The notes under the pieces are model-generated. The model saw only the letters and a program-made list of their open reading frames with translations, did not search any database and was not told the DNA's origin. From contig JAFIGX010000015.1 in the NCBI GenBank assembly GCA_017849455.1, forward strand, positions 62,001 to 126,000: DNA of 64,000 bases, given 5' to 3'. Source of the DNA: Pseudobacter sp. Its GTDB lineage: Bacteria; Bacteroidota; Bacteroidia; Chitinophagales; Chitinophagaceae. How positions within the stretch are numbered: the first letter of the stretch is position 1; every line of letters starts with the position of its first letter. A program made the translations under genes and the position numbers. Positions 7,846 to 17,254 of this stretch are shown piece by piece.

Positions 7846-8760
7846 TTAACTCTCACTCATCCACTTCCTGAAAGCAGGCGCCACTTCCTGGCTGATGATA
7901 ATGCTATGGTCGATGTCAGGAACGGTGAGGTATACCTGCAGTTTTACTTTTTCATAAGTCTTGAAGCCCCGCACATAATCGATGTTGATGATGTACTGCC
8001 TGTTGGCGCGGAAGAAAAGTTCTTCTGTCAGCTCTTCCTGCAGGTCGGTCAGGGTCTTATCTATCAAAAATTTCCGTCCCTGGTGATCGAGCACGTATAC
8101 GATCTTGTTCTCGGTATAGATCAGCACGATATCGTCGAGGCGGATGGCGATATTCTCCAATCCTTTTCGTACTACCAGCCTGTTCTTTTTACGGGCAGCG
8201 ACCGTTTGGGTGAGCGGATCGCCGGATGGTTCGGTCACCGGCAGGAACCCGGTGAACTCCTGCACTGGTTCGCTGAGTTTGGTGAGCAGTTCTTCGGGGT
8301 GGTATTGTTCAGGCTGCCTGGGAGGAAAATCGAGCAGGGTATGTGACATTTTTTCACGACTGAGCAGAACGATCTCATCGACCAGCGTGCAAATGATCAC
8401 CGGGGCGGGGAGTAGCAGTATATATAGGTATACGCTCCTCCAGTCGGTATGCCCATGCAAAAAACTTATCCAGAGCAGTATCATGGTCCCGGCCGTGACG
8501 GTGCTGAACAGGATGGAAGCGCCGCAAAGGGAAATGATCTTGAGGAAAGGACTGGTATTGAAAGTATAATGATTCCGCAGTCGCTGATGAAGCCGGGAGC
8601 CGCCTTCATACAATAAAAAGGCAATGGTAATAAAAAAGATACTGACGCCAATGATATGCGGCGATAAGTCGGCACTGTAAGTAGCCAGTCCTGCCAGCGC
8701 TGGCACAACAATACCTGTTAACAGGATAAAGATAACCTGTAGATAAATATTCCTGTTCAT
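7846..8760 (-). CDS. Membrane-anchored LytTR-type DNA-binding regulator
   Basis: 304 residues. The N-terminal half has about four hydrophobic segments: around residues 8-25 ('IFILLTGIVVPALAGLA'), 37-52, 74-95 and 105-125. The C-terminal 110 residues, from 'RKKNRLVVRKGLENIAIRL', form a LytTR domain. It includes 'IVLIYTENKIVYVLDHQGRK', 'LEELTEELFFRANRQYIINI' and 'VRGFKTYEKVKLQV', the standard strand pattern with the conserved FFRANRQYIIN segment. LytTR proteins bind direct repeats upstream of target promoters. There is no receiver domain, so the membrane part may sense directly. Convergent with the 98-aa gene; no histidine kinase is adjacent. Confidence 0.88.
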   Translation of the reverse strand: MNRNIYLQVIFILLTGIVVPALAGLATYSADLSPHIIGVSIFFITIAFLLYEGGSRLHQRLRNHYTFNTSPFLKIISLCGASILFSTVTAGTMILLWISFLHGHTDWRSVYLYILLLPAPVIICTLVDEIVLLSREKMSHTLLDFPPRQPEQYHPEELLTKLSEPVQEFTGFLPVTEPSGDPLTQTVAARKKNRLVVRKGLENIAIRLDDIVLIYTENKIVYVLDHQGRKFLIDKTLTDLQEELTEELFFRANRQYIINIDYVRGFKTYEKVKLQVYLTVPDIDHSIIISQEVAPAFRKWMSES

Positions 8761-9139
8761 AGCAACGAGAGTTCGGTTAACAATCGGATTGCAGACGGAA
8801 TATTTCTCATGTGATCCATTGAACCTTAGCAGGCACTATTGCCGACATATATCCATCTGAACCCAACCTATTGTTCATCGGGCCAAAGAATACAGTCGTT
8901 GAATAGTAGATGTCCGTTGTTCGGTCTGTAAGGAACAGTGTACATAGCTCAAACATTTCATGATCAGGTAAATTAAGTACTGAGCATGTCGTATTTGATC
9001 TACATATAAGAAAGTTCAAATGTACAGAACGCTGCTTTAATCACCAAGATTCACGTTTCGGCAATATGTAGCCGTAGCCCTGAAACTTCTTCCCGAATTT
9101 TATTGCCTTCGAATAATTCCAAACAAAAACTGCAGGCAC
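8761..9139. other. Intergenic region between LytTR gene and SusC operon
   Basis: 379 bases between divergent genes. It should hold promoters for both, but I see no convincing TAnnTTTG -7 element, no long hairpin and no coding potential with a plausible protein. Confidence 0.5.
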
Positions 9140-12100
9140 ATGAAAAGTTTACTATTTCTGATTTCTTTTTTCTTCACAGTACTTTTTGCCGGCGCACAGA
9201 CCAGAACGATCAGTGGGTTTGTGAAAGATGACAAGGGTAATCCTGTTGCATCGGCATCCATACGGGTGAAGGGCACAAAAACAGGTACTGCTACAAAGGC
9301 AGACGGTGCATTTATATTGGCAGTCCCGGCCAATGCAAGCACGCTTGTCATTTCTTCCATAGGTTATGAAGACCAGGAAGTGGCCATTGGCAATCGTACC
9401 GATTTCGACATTTCCTTAAAACCAAAGGCCGGCACCGACCTGCGTGAAGTGGTGGTCACTGCACAGGGCATCAGCCGCGATAAACGCTCGCTGGGTTATG
9501 CTACCCAGAACCTGCGTACCGACCAGATCGCCAATAAAGGCGAAGCCAACCTGGTGAATGCATTGCAAGGTAAAGTGGCCGGTGTGAATATTACCAGCGC
9601 CAGCGGAAGTCCCGGTGCGTCCAGTAATATCAATATCCGCGGTATCACTTCCTTCCTCGGCAGCAACCAGCCCCTGTTCGTGGTGGATGGTATTCCCGTC
9701 AGCAATGATGTTGACAGAACGACAGGCGGACCGATCGCCACACTGGGCGATCAGCAACCGCCGAACCGGATACTCGATCTCAACCTCAACAATATTGAAT
9801 CCGTCAATATCCTGAAAGGACCGGCAGCCGCCGTTCTCTATGGATCGAGAGCTTCTTCCGGCGCCATCATCATCACCACCAAAAAAGGCGCAGGCGGCAG
9901 AGGCAAACTCGATATCAGCCTCAGCAGTTCCTATGCTGTTCAGAAAGTGAGCAGCCTCCCCGACTTCCAGAATGAATACGGACAGGGTTTGAATGGAGTG
10001 TACAACCCCATCAGCGGTAATAGCTTCGGCCCCAAATTCGGGTCGACGCCCACACGCGCCAATGGCCTTATCGATGCCAACGGCAATACAGTACCGTATC
10101 AATTATATAAGAACAATATCAAAGATTTTTTCGAAACAGGAAATCTTATCGAGAATAACCTCAGCATCAACGGTGGCGACGCCACACAGAATTTTCTCCT
10201 GAACATCGGGCACCTCACACAGAAAGGGGTCATGCCCAATACTTCTTTCAGGAGGACCAATATTCAGCTCGGCGGCAGCACCACGATCAGGAATGTGAAA
10301 GTAGGCGGTAGCGTCACCTTCTCCAGTTCCGGGCAGGATGGGGTTATAGGTGGTAACAGCGCAGGCGGCGGCTCGGGCTTCGCTTATCTTGTAAGCATTC
10401 CGCGCAGCTTCGACCTGCAATCCTGGAGCAACAAATCGCCCAATTATAAAAACCCGGATGGATCGCAGAACTTCCCGCTGCTGAGCAACAATATCGAGAA
10501 TCCTTATTTCACCGCGTTCGAGAACCCGGTGAATAGCCAGTTGACAAGGATACTGGGAAATATCACATTGGGTTACGATTTCACCAACTGGCTCAACCTG
10601 ACCTACCGGGTAGGGGTCGATGCCTATACAGACCGCCGCAAACAGGTCTTCGCCGTTTCCTCACGGGTAAGACCAACCGGTTTGGTGATGAACGATGTAT
10701 TTTATCGCATGGAGATCAACAGCGACCTGATGCTGACCGCAAAGAAGAACGATATCTTCACCAATGGGCTTAATGCCACCTTGCTGCTCGGTAATAATAT
10801 CAACCAGCGTAAATTCGAAAATACTACAGCCAGGGGTGATAACCTGACCATTCCCGGATTCTACAATGTGGGCTCCGCCGTAGTATTTTCCAATGGTACT
10901 GCCGATCTTACCACGCTCCGGAGGCTGGTAGGCTGGTATGGACAGTTATCGTTCGACTGGAAGAATTACCTATTCCTGGAACTCACAGGCCGGGTAGACC
11001 AAAGCTCTACGCTGCCGAAGAACAAGAATACCTATCTCTATCCTTCCGTGGCCACCAGCTTCGTGTTCACCGATGCCTTCGATCTGAAATCGAACGTACT
11101 TTCCTACGGAAAGATCAGGGCCAGTGTGGCCAAAGTAGGGCGCGACGCCAATCCTTACGTGCTGAACGATACCTATACCATCGGCACTTATGGTAATAAC
11201 GTGTCTAGTGTTACCTTCCCCATTACTGTAGGAGGAAGTGCGTTCGGCGGGTTCAGCAAGAACAATACGATCGCCAATGCCAATATCAATCCCGAGTTCA
11301 CTACTTCCTATGAAGTGGGCGCCAATATTGGATTGTTCAAGAACCGGGTTACGATCGACTTCGCTTATTTCAACGAAGTGAGCAAAGACCAGATCATTCC
11401 TGTGGCCCTGCCGGCCTCTTCCGGTTACAGCGCCCGCCTGATCAACGTGGGTGAAATGACCAACAAAGGCATCGAACTAACGCTGACGGCTACTCCTGTC
11501 AATACAAAGGATTTCCGCTGGGATGTATCGGGCAACTTCACACGTATCCGTAACAAGGTCACCAAGATCTTCGAAGACATCCAGAATTTCCCCATCGCTT
11601 CCGGCCAGAGCTTCAATGGCGTGATCCCTTCCATTGCGCTGGGCCAGCCTTATGGCGTTATCATCGGGAACAAATTCCCGCGCAGCCCGGATGGCAGGTA
11701 CCTGATCAATCCTGCTACCGGTCTCTGGATGCCAGGTATACCTAACCAGGTGTTGGCCAACCCCAACCCCGACTTCACTGCAGGCATCACCAATACGCTG
11801 CGGTATAAAAGCATCAGTCTTTCCTTCCTCTTCGATCTTACCAGGGGTGGTGATATCTATTCTTTCACCGTTCCTTTCTTCCGCAGTGCAGGTATGCTGA
11901 AAGAAACGGCGGTAGACAGGGAGAAGCCCAGGGTGATCCCCGGTGTGATACAAACCGGGCCCGACAAATATGATGAGAATACCATCCAGATCCCTGCTCA
12001 AACCTACTGGAGAGGCGCAGGTGTTTCTTCCGAGCTGAGCGTATTCGATGCCACCGTATTCAGGCTTCGTGAATTGTCGCTCGGCTACGACCTGCCTGAA

Positions 12101-12295
12101 TCGGTGCTGCAAAAAACGCCGCTCGGCAGCGCCAGGTTCACAGCATTCGCCCGGAACCTTTGGTATTATGCGCCCAACTATCCCATGGACCCCGAGGTGA
12201 ACACACAAGGTGCAGGTAACCTGCGCGGCCTCGATCTGCAGGGTGCGCCCAATGCCAAAACCATCGGTGTGAGCTTAAGGGTTTCTTTCAAATAA
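9140..12295 (+). CDS. SusC/RagA-family TonB-linked outer-membrane transporter
   Basis: 1,051 residues. A signal peptide (MKSLLFLISFFFTVLFAGAQ) is followed by a carboxypeptidase-regulatory-like beta-sandwich (about 22-100; 'ISGFVKDDKGNPVASASIRV', 'LVISSIGYEDQEV'). The plug follows (about 105-230), including 'NALQGKVAGVNITSASGSPG', 'NIRGITSF' and 'PLFVVDGIPVSND'. A 22-strand barrel ends in '...GVSLRVSFK' with the typical C-terminal aromatic. No STN domain, so it is unlikely to signal to a sigma factor directly. First gene of an operon with SusD (29 bases downstream) and a small lipoprotein. With no hydrolases nearby the substrate cannot be named. Confidence 0.96.
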   Translation: MKSLLFLISFFFTVLFAGAQTRTISGFVKDDKGNPVASASIRVKGTKTGTATKADGAFILAVPANASTLVISSIGYEDQEVAIGNRTDFDISLKPKAGTDLREVVVTAQGISRDKRSLGYATQNLRTDQIANKGEANLVNALQGKVAGVNITSASGSPGASSNINIRGITSFLGSNQPLFVVDGIPVSNDVDRTTGGPIATLGDQQPPNRILDLNLNNIESVNILKGPAAAVLYGSRASSGAIIITTKKGAGGRGKLDISLSSSYAVQKVSSLPDFQNEYGQGLNGVYNPISGNSFGPKFGSTPTRANGLIDANGNTVPYQLYKNNIKDFFETGNLIENNLSINGGDATQNFLLNIGHLTQKGVMPNTSFRRTNIQLGGSTTIRNVKVGGSVTFSSSGQDGVIGGNSAGGGSGFAYLVSIPRSFDLQSWSNKSPNYKNPDGSQNFPLLSNNIENPYFTAFENPVNSQLTRILGNITLGYDFTNWLNLTYRVGVDAYTDRRKQVFAVSSRVRPTGLVMNDVFYRMEINSDLMLTAKKNDIFTNGLNATLLLGNNINQRKFENTTARGDNLTIPGFYNVGSAVVFSNGTADLTTLRRLVGWYGQLSFDWKNYLFLELTGRVDQSSTLPKNKNTYLYPSVATSFVFTDAFDLKSNVLSYGKIRASVAKVGRDANPYVLNDTYTIGTYGNNVSSVTFPITVGGSAFGGFSKNNTIANANINPEFTTSYEVGANIGLFKNRVTIDFAYFNEVSKDQIIPVALPASSGYSARLINVGEMTNKGIELTLTATPVNTKDFRWDVSGNFTRIRNKVTKIFEDIQNFPIASGQSFNGVIPSIALGQPYGVIIGNKFPRSPDGRYLINPATGLWMPGIPNQVLANPNPDFTAGITNTLRYKSISLSFLFDLTRGGDIYSFTVPFFRSAGMLKETAVDREKPRVIPGVIQTGPDKYDENTIQIPAQTYWRGAGVSSELSVFDATVFRLRELSLGYDLPESVLQKTPLGSARFTAFARNLWYYAPNYPMDPEVNTQGAGNLRGLDLQGAPNAKTIGVSLRVSFK

Positions 12296-12324
12296 AAAAT
12301 TGTATCAGCTTAATACTAAAGTAT

Positions 12325-13815
12325 ATGAAACGAAGCATGAAACATAAAAGTATTCTATGGCTACTGTCCGGATTGTTGATCATGGCAGGAGGATGCGCCA
12401 AAAGCAAATTCCTGGACATTAATTCAGACCCTAATAATCCGGAAGATGTGCCACCGAGAGTGCTGCTGACCAATACTACGGTCGGTATCGCTTTCAGTAA
12501 TGCCAATGAACTGGGCCGTGTGGCGAGCCTGCTCGTGCAACACAATGCGGGCACTGCCAACCAGGCGCTTGGGTTCGATATCTACAACCTCGACGGCAGC
12601 TTCGATAACTCCTGGAATTTCGAGATCTATGCGAATAGCTGCAGCGACCTGCGCACACTGATCAGCAAAACGGAAGCTAACAGTCCTGCCTATTCGGGGA
12701 TCGCCAAGATCCAACTGGCTTATCTTTTCTCACTGAGCACAGATCTTTGGGGGGATGTTCCCTACTCACAGGCAGGGTTCGGTTTGCAAAACATCAAGCC
12801 GAGGTTCGATAAACAGGAAGATATCTACCAGGGGAATGCCGGTCTCGGTATCACGAGCCTCTTCGACCTCGTGAGAAGCGGGCTGGCCGATCTGGCGAAA
12901 CCAGCAGGTACACTGAACCCCGGCGCAGATGACCTGGTATTTGGAGGAAGCCGTGCAGCCTGGATCAGAGCGGGCAATACCCTGATGCTGAAATTCGCCC
13001 TGCAGATCAGCAATCCCAATCCAACGCTGGCAACAAGCGTTATCAATGAAGTGCTCACGAACAATACCTATATCAAGGACAATGCCCAGGACTTCGAAGT
13101 TCCCTTCGGCACCAATGAAGGTAGCCAGAGCCCGATCTTCAGTTTCAATAACGTGAACAGGCCCACCGATCAGATGCTCAGCCTGCGTTTTCTCAACCTG
13201 ATGAAAAGCCTGAACGATTCCGTAAGGCTGGGCAGGTTGTATACACACCCGGCCGGACCGAACCTCAGCAATTATGTAGGGTTCAACAACGGCTCCACTG
13301 CCGTGCCGCCTGCGGCTGCCACCCGTTCCAAATATGCTCCTTTTGTAACAGGCCCCGATCCCACGGGTAAATCATTCGTACGCCTGCTTTCCAATTCACA
13401 AAGGGCATTCATCCTTTCAGAAGCGGCGCTGGTATTGGGTACTCCCGGTGATGCGAATGCACTGTACCAGGAAGGTATCAGGGTCAGCATGTACAAGATG
13501 GGCATCCCGAAGGATACGGTCGATATTTACTTCACCAACAATCCGGCTATCGTAAATCTTGCCGGTACTGTAGAGCAAAAAAGGAAACAGATCATCACAC
13601 AGAAATATATATCGCTTGTGCCCAACCCGATCGAAGCCTATAATGATTACAGGAGAACAGGATATCCCGAACTGGTACTGGCGCTCAACTCGGCAGGCGA
13701 CGATCCCACCACCATTCCTAAACGTTATCCTTATACACCGAATGAAGCGGCTTCGAACCCGAATTCGCCCAAGCCGCGACCGTTGACGAATGTTAAATTA
13801 TGGTGGGGGAAATAA
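12325..13815 (+). CDS. SusD/RagB-family nutrient-binding outer-membrane lipoprotein
   Basis: 496 residues. Lipoprotein signal ending 'LIMAGGC' with the lipidated Cys near residue 17-18, then 'AKSKFLDINSDPNNPEDVPP', typical of the SusD-like subfamily that starts with an N-D-P-N-N stretch. TPR-like helices ('YSGIAKIQLAYLFSLSTDLW', 'GDVPYSQA') and the C-terminal 'QKYISLVPNPIEAYNDYRRT' match SusD proteins. It caps the SusC barrel at 9140-12295 and binds the ligand at the cell surface. The first 16 bases are identical to those of the next gene (13842). Confidence 0.95.
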   Translation: MKRSMKHKSILWLLSGLLIMAGGCAKSKFLDINSDPNNPEDVPPRVLLTNTTVGIAFSNANELGRVASLLVQHNAGTANQALGFDIYNLDGSFDNSWNFEIYANSCSDLRTLISKTEANSPAYSGIAKIQLAYLFSLSTDLWGDVPYSQAGFGLQNIKPRFDKQEDIYQGNAGLGITSLFDLVRSGLADLAKPAGTLNPGADDLVFGGSRAAWIRAGNTLMLKFALQISNPNPTLATSVINEVLTNNTYIKDNAQDFEVPFGTNEGSQSPIFSFNNVNRPTDQMLSLRFLNLMKSLNDSVRLGRLYTHPAGPNLSNYVGFNNGSTAVPPAAATRSKYAPFVTGPDPTGKSFVRLLSNSQRAFILSEAALVLGTPGDANALYQEGIRVSMYKMGIPKDTVDIYFTNNPAIVNLAGTVEQKRKQIITQKYISLVPNPIEAYNDYRRTGYPELVLALNSAGDDPTTIPKRYPYTPNEAASNPNSPKPRPLTNVKLWWGK

Positions 13816-13841
13816 ATTGATCAAATCAAAAATGAACAACT

Positions 13842-14330
13842 ATGAAACGAAGCATGATATATTTTTTGATCGTGGCGTCACTGGCCTCCTGTAAAAAGAG
13901 TGGGTTTGTGCCGTTATCGGATCCCAGGGCCACTGTGGAAGTGAATGTGTCCAATGCCACCGACTACAGGCCGGGGCCTACTGTTACAGCCTCCAGGGCT
14001 GCCAATAATTTCAGTATCACGCTGGAAGTGCCGGCAGAGAGCGGCAGAACGATCAAGGAGATCACCAAGGCGGCAGCTACTTCCGGTTCTTCAACGCCAC
14101 TCTTCGGCAATACCGGGCTGTATGTTTCCACGCCGATCCCCGGTTCCGGCAACAAAGTAACGCTCAATACATCGCTTACGGAGTATACGGCAAAAACAGG
14201 TTCGGCCGTTCCCGACAATAACCCGCCGATGAATGCCATAGAGCTTACCCGCCAGTTCTATTTTTTAGTAACGTTGGATAATGGCCAAACGATCATCTCT
14301 CAGCAGGTGCGGGTGCTGGTAGTGCCGTAG
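13842..14330 (+). CDS. Small lipoprotein encoded with SusCD (162 aa)
   Basis: Starts MKRSMIYFLIVASLASCKKS, a clear lipoprotein signal with Cys17. The mature part is Ser/Thr/Ala-rich and predicted all-beta, for example 'VEVNVSNATDYRPGPTV' and 'FYFLVTLDNGQTIISQQVRV', resembling the small accessory immunoglobulin-like lipoproteins often found as the third gene of SusCD operons. It follows SusD by 26 bases. Function is unknown; a surface partner of the SusCD complex is inferred from position. Its 3' end meets a long hairpin repeat at 14344. Confidence 0.82.
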   Translation: MKRSMIYFLIVASLASCKKSGFVPLSDPRATVEVNVSNATDYRPGPTVTASRAANNFSITLEVPAESGRTIKEITKAAATSGSSTPLFGNTGLYVSTPIPGSGNKVTLNTSLTEYTAKTGSAVPDNNPPMNAIELTRQFYFLVTLDNGQTIISQQVRVLVVP

Positions 14331-14343
14331 GGGAAGCGAATAT

Positions 14344-14431
14344 GTTGACAGGTTAACAAGTTGATATGTTGATAGGGGCTTCGAAATTCATGGACTTCCT
14401 TATCAACCTATCAACTTGTTAGCCTGTCAAC
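14344..14431. repeat. Long hairpin repeat, family A, between convergent genes
   Basis: Arms 14344-14377 and 14398-14431 are about 34 bases each with only a few mismatches, around a 20-base loop. Each arm is built from quasi-repeats of GTTGAyAxG. It fills the gap between the convergent genes ending at 14330 and 14433, so it may act as a two-way transcription stop. A related element lies at 48661-48805. Confidence 0.8.
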
Positions 14432-14432
14432 T

Positions 14433-15668
14433 TTAATACTGCTTGTTCGGAATAATATGCACTGCCAGGAAACCGAAGATCCCGGTGAATGCAACGACAA
14501 GCAGATCGATGATACTTTTCTTCAGGCTTTTTCCTTCTTTCCTGATCAGCCAGACGGTAATGCCCAGCAGCACGATATTCAGGATGATCCAGCTCCAGGT
14601 AGCAGCCTTTACCGGAGTGAACCTGATGAAGGAGTTATAGGGTGAATCGAGGCTGAGCTGGAAGGGGAACAGGAAACTGTAGACCTTACCAATGGTCATA
14701 GTCGATTTCAGCGGAACGAGCTCCTCATGCTGATCTACCAGTTTATAGCTCCTGTCGACCGTGTAGAGTTTTACTCCATCCTCCCTGTACAGGGTCACTG
14801 TTTTATCGAACAGGGTGCCCATGATATTCATGGTTTGGTTTTCCGGAACATAATCATCGATCGGGAAGCGGGTAGTGCTGTAATCCCTTTTATTAAGGGT
14901 GTAAATGCCATTGCCGGTCGATATGAGAATGGCAAAGTACTCACCTGAATCGAAATCATTGCACTCGATGATCTTGAGCTTCACGCCGGCCGGCAGCGGT
15001 ATATGCTTTACATAAGGCTCTCCTTTGACCATCATGAGGTGGAACAATTGCTCCTGGTTGTCCGTAAGGAACCAGCCTTCATCCTTCGACTTCATCAGGG
15101 TAGGGAGGCCCGATACGATCCTGGCAGGGAAATGAAACCCTTCTTTGATAAGCGCTTCCAAATATTTCCGGCTTTTTTCTTCATTGATGGTATTGCTCTT
15201 TGCATCGATGAACTCGATGCGCCTGTTGATCCTGAACATATCTTTCGGGTATGCCAGACCGAACTCCGGCCTCGATTCGAACAGTGGGTACAAACCGTAT
15301 GCAGGAGCGAACAACTGTTGTGGTTCGAAGAACTGGAACGTGGATTCCATACGCAACTGTTGGGGGATCAGCTTTACGCCGGCAAAACTATCCGGCAGGG
15401 TGCCTTTGCCCAAATGGTAATGGAAGTTCATAATAGGGGTGGCGTCGAGGTACTCGTATTGATTGTACTCTTTGTTCTTCCTGTCGAAATATTTCGGTTT
15501 GCCGTCTACATTCCGGTAAGTGAAATAATCTTTTTTCGTTTGGCTATAGGTTATAAAAGGCTTGTTGATACGGGTATCGAACAAAGTATTGTAGATAGAC
15601 GGCAGCACATAGGCCAGCGTTATCACGGTCACTATCAGTAAAAAGTATCTGCTTATTTTGGGTAACAT
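14433..15668 (-). CDS. Membrane protein of ABC transporter operon (DUF4857-like)
   Basis: 411 residues. An N-terminal membrane segment ('YFLLIVTVITLAYVLPSIYN') precedes a large extracytoplasmic region of about 300 residues with beta-propeller-like strands ('GEYFAILISTGNGIYTLNKR'). Two C-terminal membrane segments follow ('WSWIILNIVLLGITVWLI' and 'LLVVAFTGIFGFLAVHIIP'). The start codon is 1 base after the stop of the permease gene, implying coupling. Size and topology remind me of Bacteroidota DUF4857 proteins that accompany ABC-2 transporters, but that assignment is from memory and tentative. Confidence 0.75.
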   Translation of the reverse strand: MLPKISRYFLLIVTVITLAYVLPSIYNTLFDTRINKPFITYSQTKKDYFTYRNVDGKPKYFDRKNKEYNQYEYLDATPIMNFHYHLGKGTLPDSFAGVKLIPQQLRMESTFQFFEPQQLFAPAYGLYPLFESRPEFGLAYPKDMFRINRRIEFIDAKSNTINEEKSRKYLEALIKEGFHFPARIVSGLPTLMKSKDEGWFLTDNQEQLFHLMMVKGEPYVKHIPLPAGVKLKIIECNDFDSGEYFAILISTGNGIYTLNKRDYSTTRFPIDDYVPENQTMNIMGTLFDKTVTLYREDGVKLYTVDRSYKLVDQHEELVPLKSTMTIGKVYSFLFPFQLSLDSPYNSFIRFTPVKAATWSWIILNIVLLGITVWLIRKEGKSLKKSIIDLLVVAFTGIFGFLAVHIIPNKQY

Positions 15669-15669
15669 A

Positions 15670-16338
15670 TTACATTTCTCCTTTTCTGAATCGGTAAATG
15701 GAAAATAATGATGAAATACTGGTCAGCAGTACGCAGGCCGCCAGTGGTACGATCGCAGGCTGATAAGCGCCTGCCCTGTTGCTTTTATAGAACAGGGTGA
15801 GGAAAGCCCCGCCTGCCAGCATGTAAAGAATGCGGTATTTCCAGATAGGCTCCAGGATCACGAAAGAGGTAAGGAAATAAGCAGCCAATCCGGACAGGAA
15901 CCAGGGGAATACCGTAAGTGATGCCAGTTTCAGGATCTCGTAGGGAAAGTAAACGATCCCCCAGGCATAGAAAACGAGGAAGAAAATAATGAATACCGAG
16001 AGAACGGTGATGGCGCCGAAGCCTACCATCTTCAACACCACTTCTTCTTCATTCATGGGCAGGTGCAGGGAAAGCTTGATCCTTTTATCGGTGGTCTCAG
16101 GCACGAACTGGGCAAATCCGGTCACCAATCCTGTGATCAGGGGCAGGAATTTGAAAATGGTAAAATAGATCTGCCGCTGGTTCACGATGCCGTCCCAGAT
16201 CTTTTCTGCGTCGGTGAGCACGAGATCGTGCCGTACGGTAAGATAGATGCCTGCAATGATGAGGATACCGAGTACCAGGAACAGGAGGGTGATCTTTCCG
16301 ATCTTGATCCATTCTTTATAAAATATCGATCGCAACAT
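15670..16338 (-). CDS. ABC-2-type permease subunit
   Basis: 222 residues with about six hydrophobic segments, including 'LLFLVLGILIIAGIYLTVRH', 'YFTIFKFLPLITGLVTGFAQ', 'FGAITVLSVFIIFFLVFYAW' and 'FPWFLSGLAAYFLTSFVIL'. It begins with the cytoplasmic 'MLRSIFYKEWIKIGK', a common opening of ABC-2 permeases. It lies 4 bases after the ATPase gene and 1 base before the next membrane protein, so the three form one unit. Direction of transport and substrate are unknown. Confidence 0.8.
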   Translation of the reverse strand: MLRSIFYKEWIKIGKITLLFLVLGILIIAGIYLTVRHDLVLTDAEKIWDGIVNQRQIYFTIFKFLPLITGLVTGFAQFVPETTDKRIKLSLHLPMNEEEVVLKMVGFGAITVLSVFIIFFLVFYAWGIVYFPYEILKLASLTVFPWFLSGLAAYFLTSFVILEPIWKYRILYMLAGGAFLTLFYKSNRAGAYQPAIVPLAACVLLTSISSLFSIYRFRKGEM

Positions 16339-16342
16339 AGGT

Positions 16343-17230
16343 TTAATATTTTCCGGTTAAGCCGATGAACGCATCTTCCAATGTCATGTTCACGGGTCTG
16401 AAATTTTTGTACGAAATGCCAAGTCCGCCGAGATAGCTCTTGATCTCTTCTTCTTTGCCGTAGGTATACAGCTCGACGGAATTCTTCACTCTCTCGAAAT
16501 TGATCACCAGTCCATTCTTTACGATAGGTGTCTGACTGCTCTCTGTTTCGAAATTGAACTGGCGGAAGCCACCGAGGAAGTTCTGCAAAGGCATATAGGC
16601 CAATACGCGGTTGTAGTCCATGATCATCACATCATCGATCAGGCGTTCCATGTCCTGGATGATATGTGAAGTGGTGAAGATGGTCTTGTTCTCTGCTTTC
16701 GCATACTCGCGCAGGTAATCGATAAAGAGCCTGCGGTAGCCGGGATCGAGGCCCAGGGTGAAATCGTCGAGCACCAGTAATTCGGGGTCTTGTGCAAGGA
16801 TAAGGCCCAGCGCTACCTGTGAGCGCTGGCCGCAGGACATGGTCGATATTTTCTGTTTAGGCGTTACTTTCAGTTTGGCCATCAGCTCGAAATAAGCGTC
16901 CCTTTTCCAGTTGGGATAGAAAGCGGAATAGAATTTTTCGATCTGGTGGATATTCATGAAGCTATACTGAATATGGCCTTCGATCAGGAAACCGATCTTG
17001 GCCTTGACGGCGGGTGAGAGGTTACGTGAATTCTCGCCGAGGATAATGCACTCTCCGCTGCGGGGCGTAAGGAATCCGTTGAGGATATTGATGGTGGTGG
17101 TTTTACCGGCGCCATTCTTACCCAGCAGCCCGAGAATGCTCCCACGCCTGATATTGAAGCTGAGGTTTTCATACACCATCTTCTTTCCATAGTAGTGGGT
17201 CAGGTTTCTGCATTCTACGATATTGTCCAT
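16343..17230 (-). CDS. ABC transporter ATP-binding protein
   Basis: 295 residues. Walker A 'GLLGKNGAGKTTTINILNG' (about residues 34-52), then a signature region 'STMSCGQRSQVALGL' in place of LSGGQ. Walker B is 'LLVLDDFTLGLDP', with Asp where most ATPases have the catalytic Glu, then the His switch 'TTSHIIQDME'. The C-terminal 80 residues form the extra domain seen in ABC-2 exporters. It lies 108 bases downstream of SusD, separated by a structured hairpin (17255-17328). It drives the two membrane proteins encoded after it. The altered signature and Walker B suggest slow or specialised ATP hydrolysis, which is inference. Confidence 0.9.
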   Translation of the reverse strand: MDNIVECRNLTHYYGKKMVYENLSFNIRRGSILGLLGKNGAGKTTTINILNGFLTPRSGECIILGENSRNLSPAVKAKIGFLIEGHIQYSFMNIHQIEKFYSAFYPNWKRDAYFELMAKLKVTPKQKISTMSCGQRSQVALGLILAQDPELLVLDDFTLGLDPGYRRLFIDYLREYAKAENKTIFTTSHIIQDMERLIDDVMIMDYNRVLAYMPLQNFLGGFRQFNFETESSQTPIVKNGLVINFERVKNSVELYTYGKEEEIKSYLGGLGISYKNFRPVNMTLEDAFIGLTGKY

Positions 17231-17254
17231 AAATATTGATTGGTTTAAAATGTA

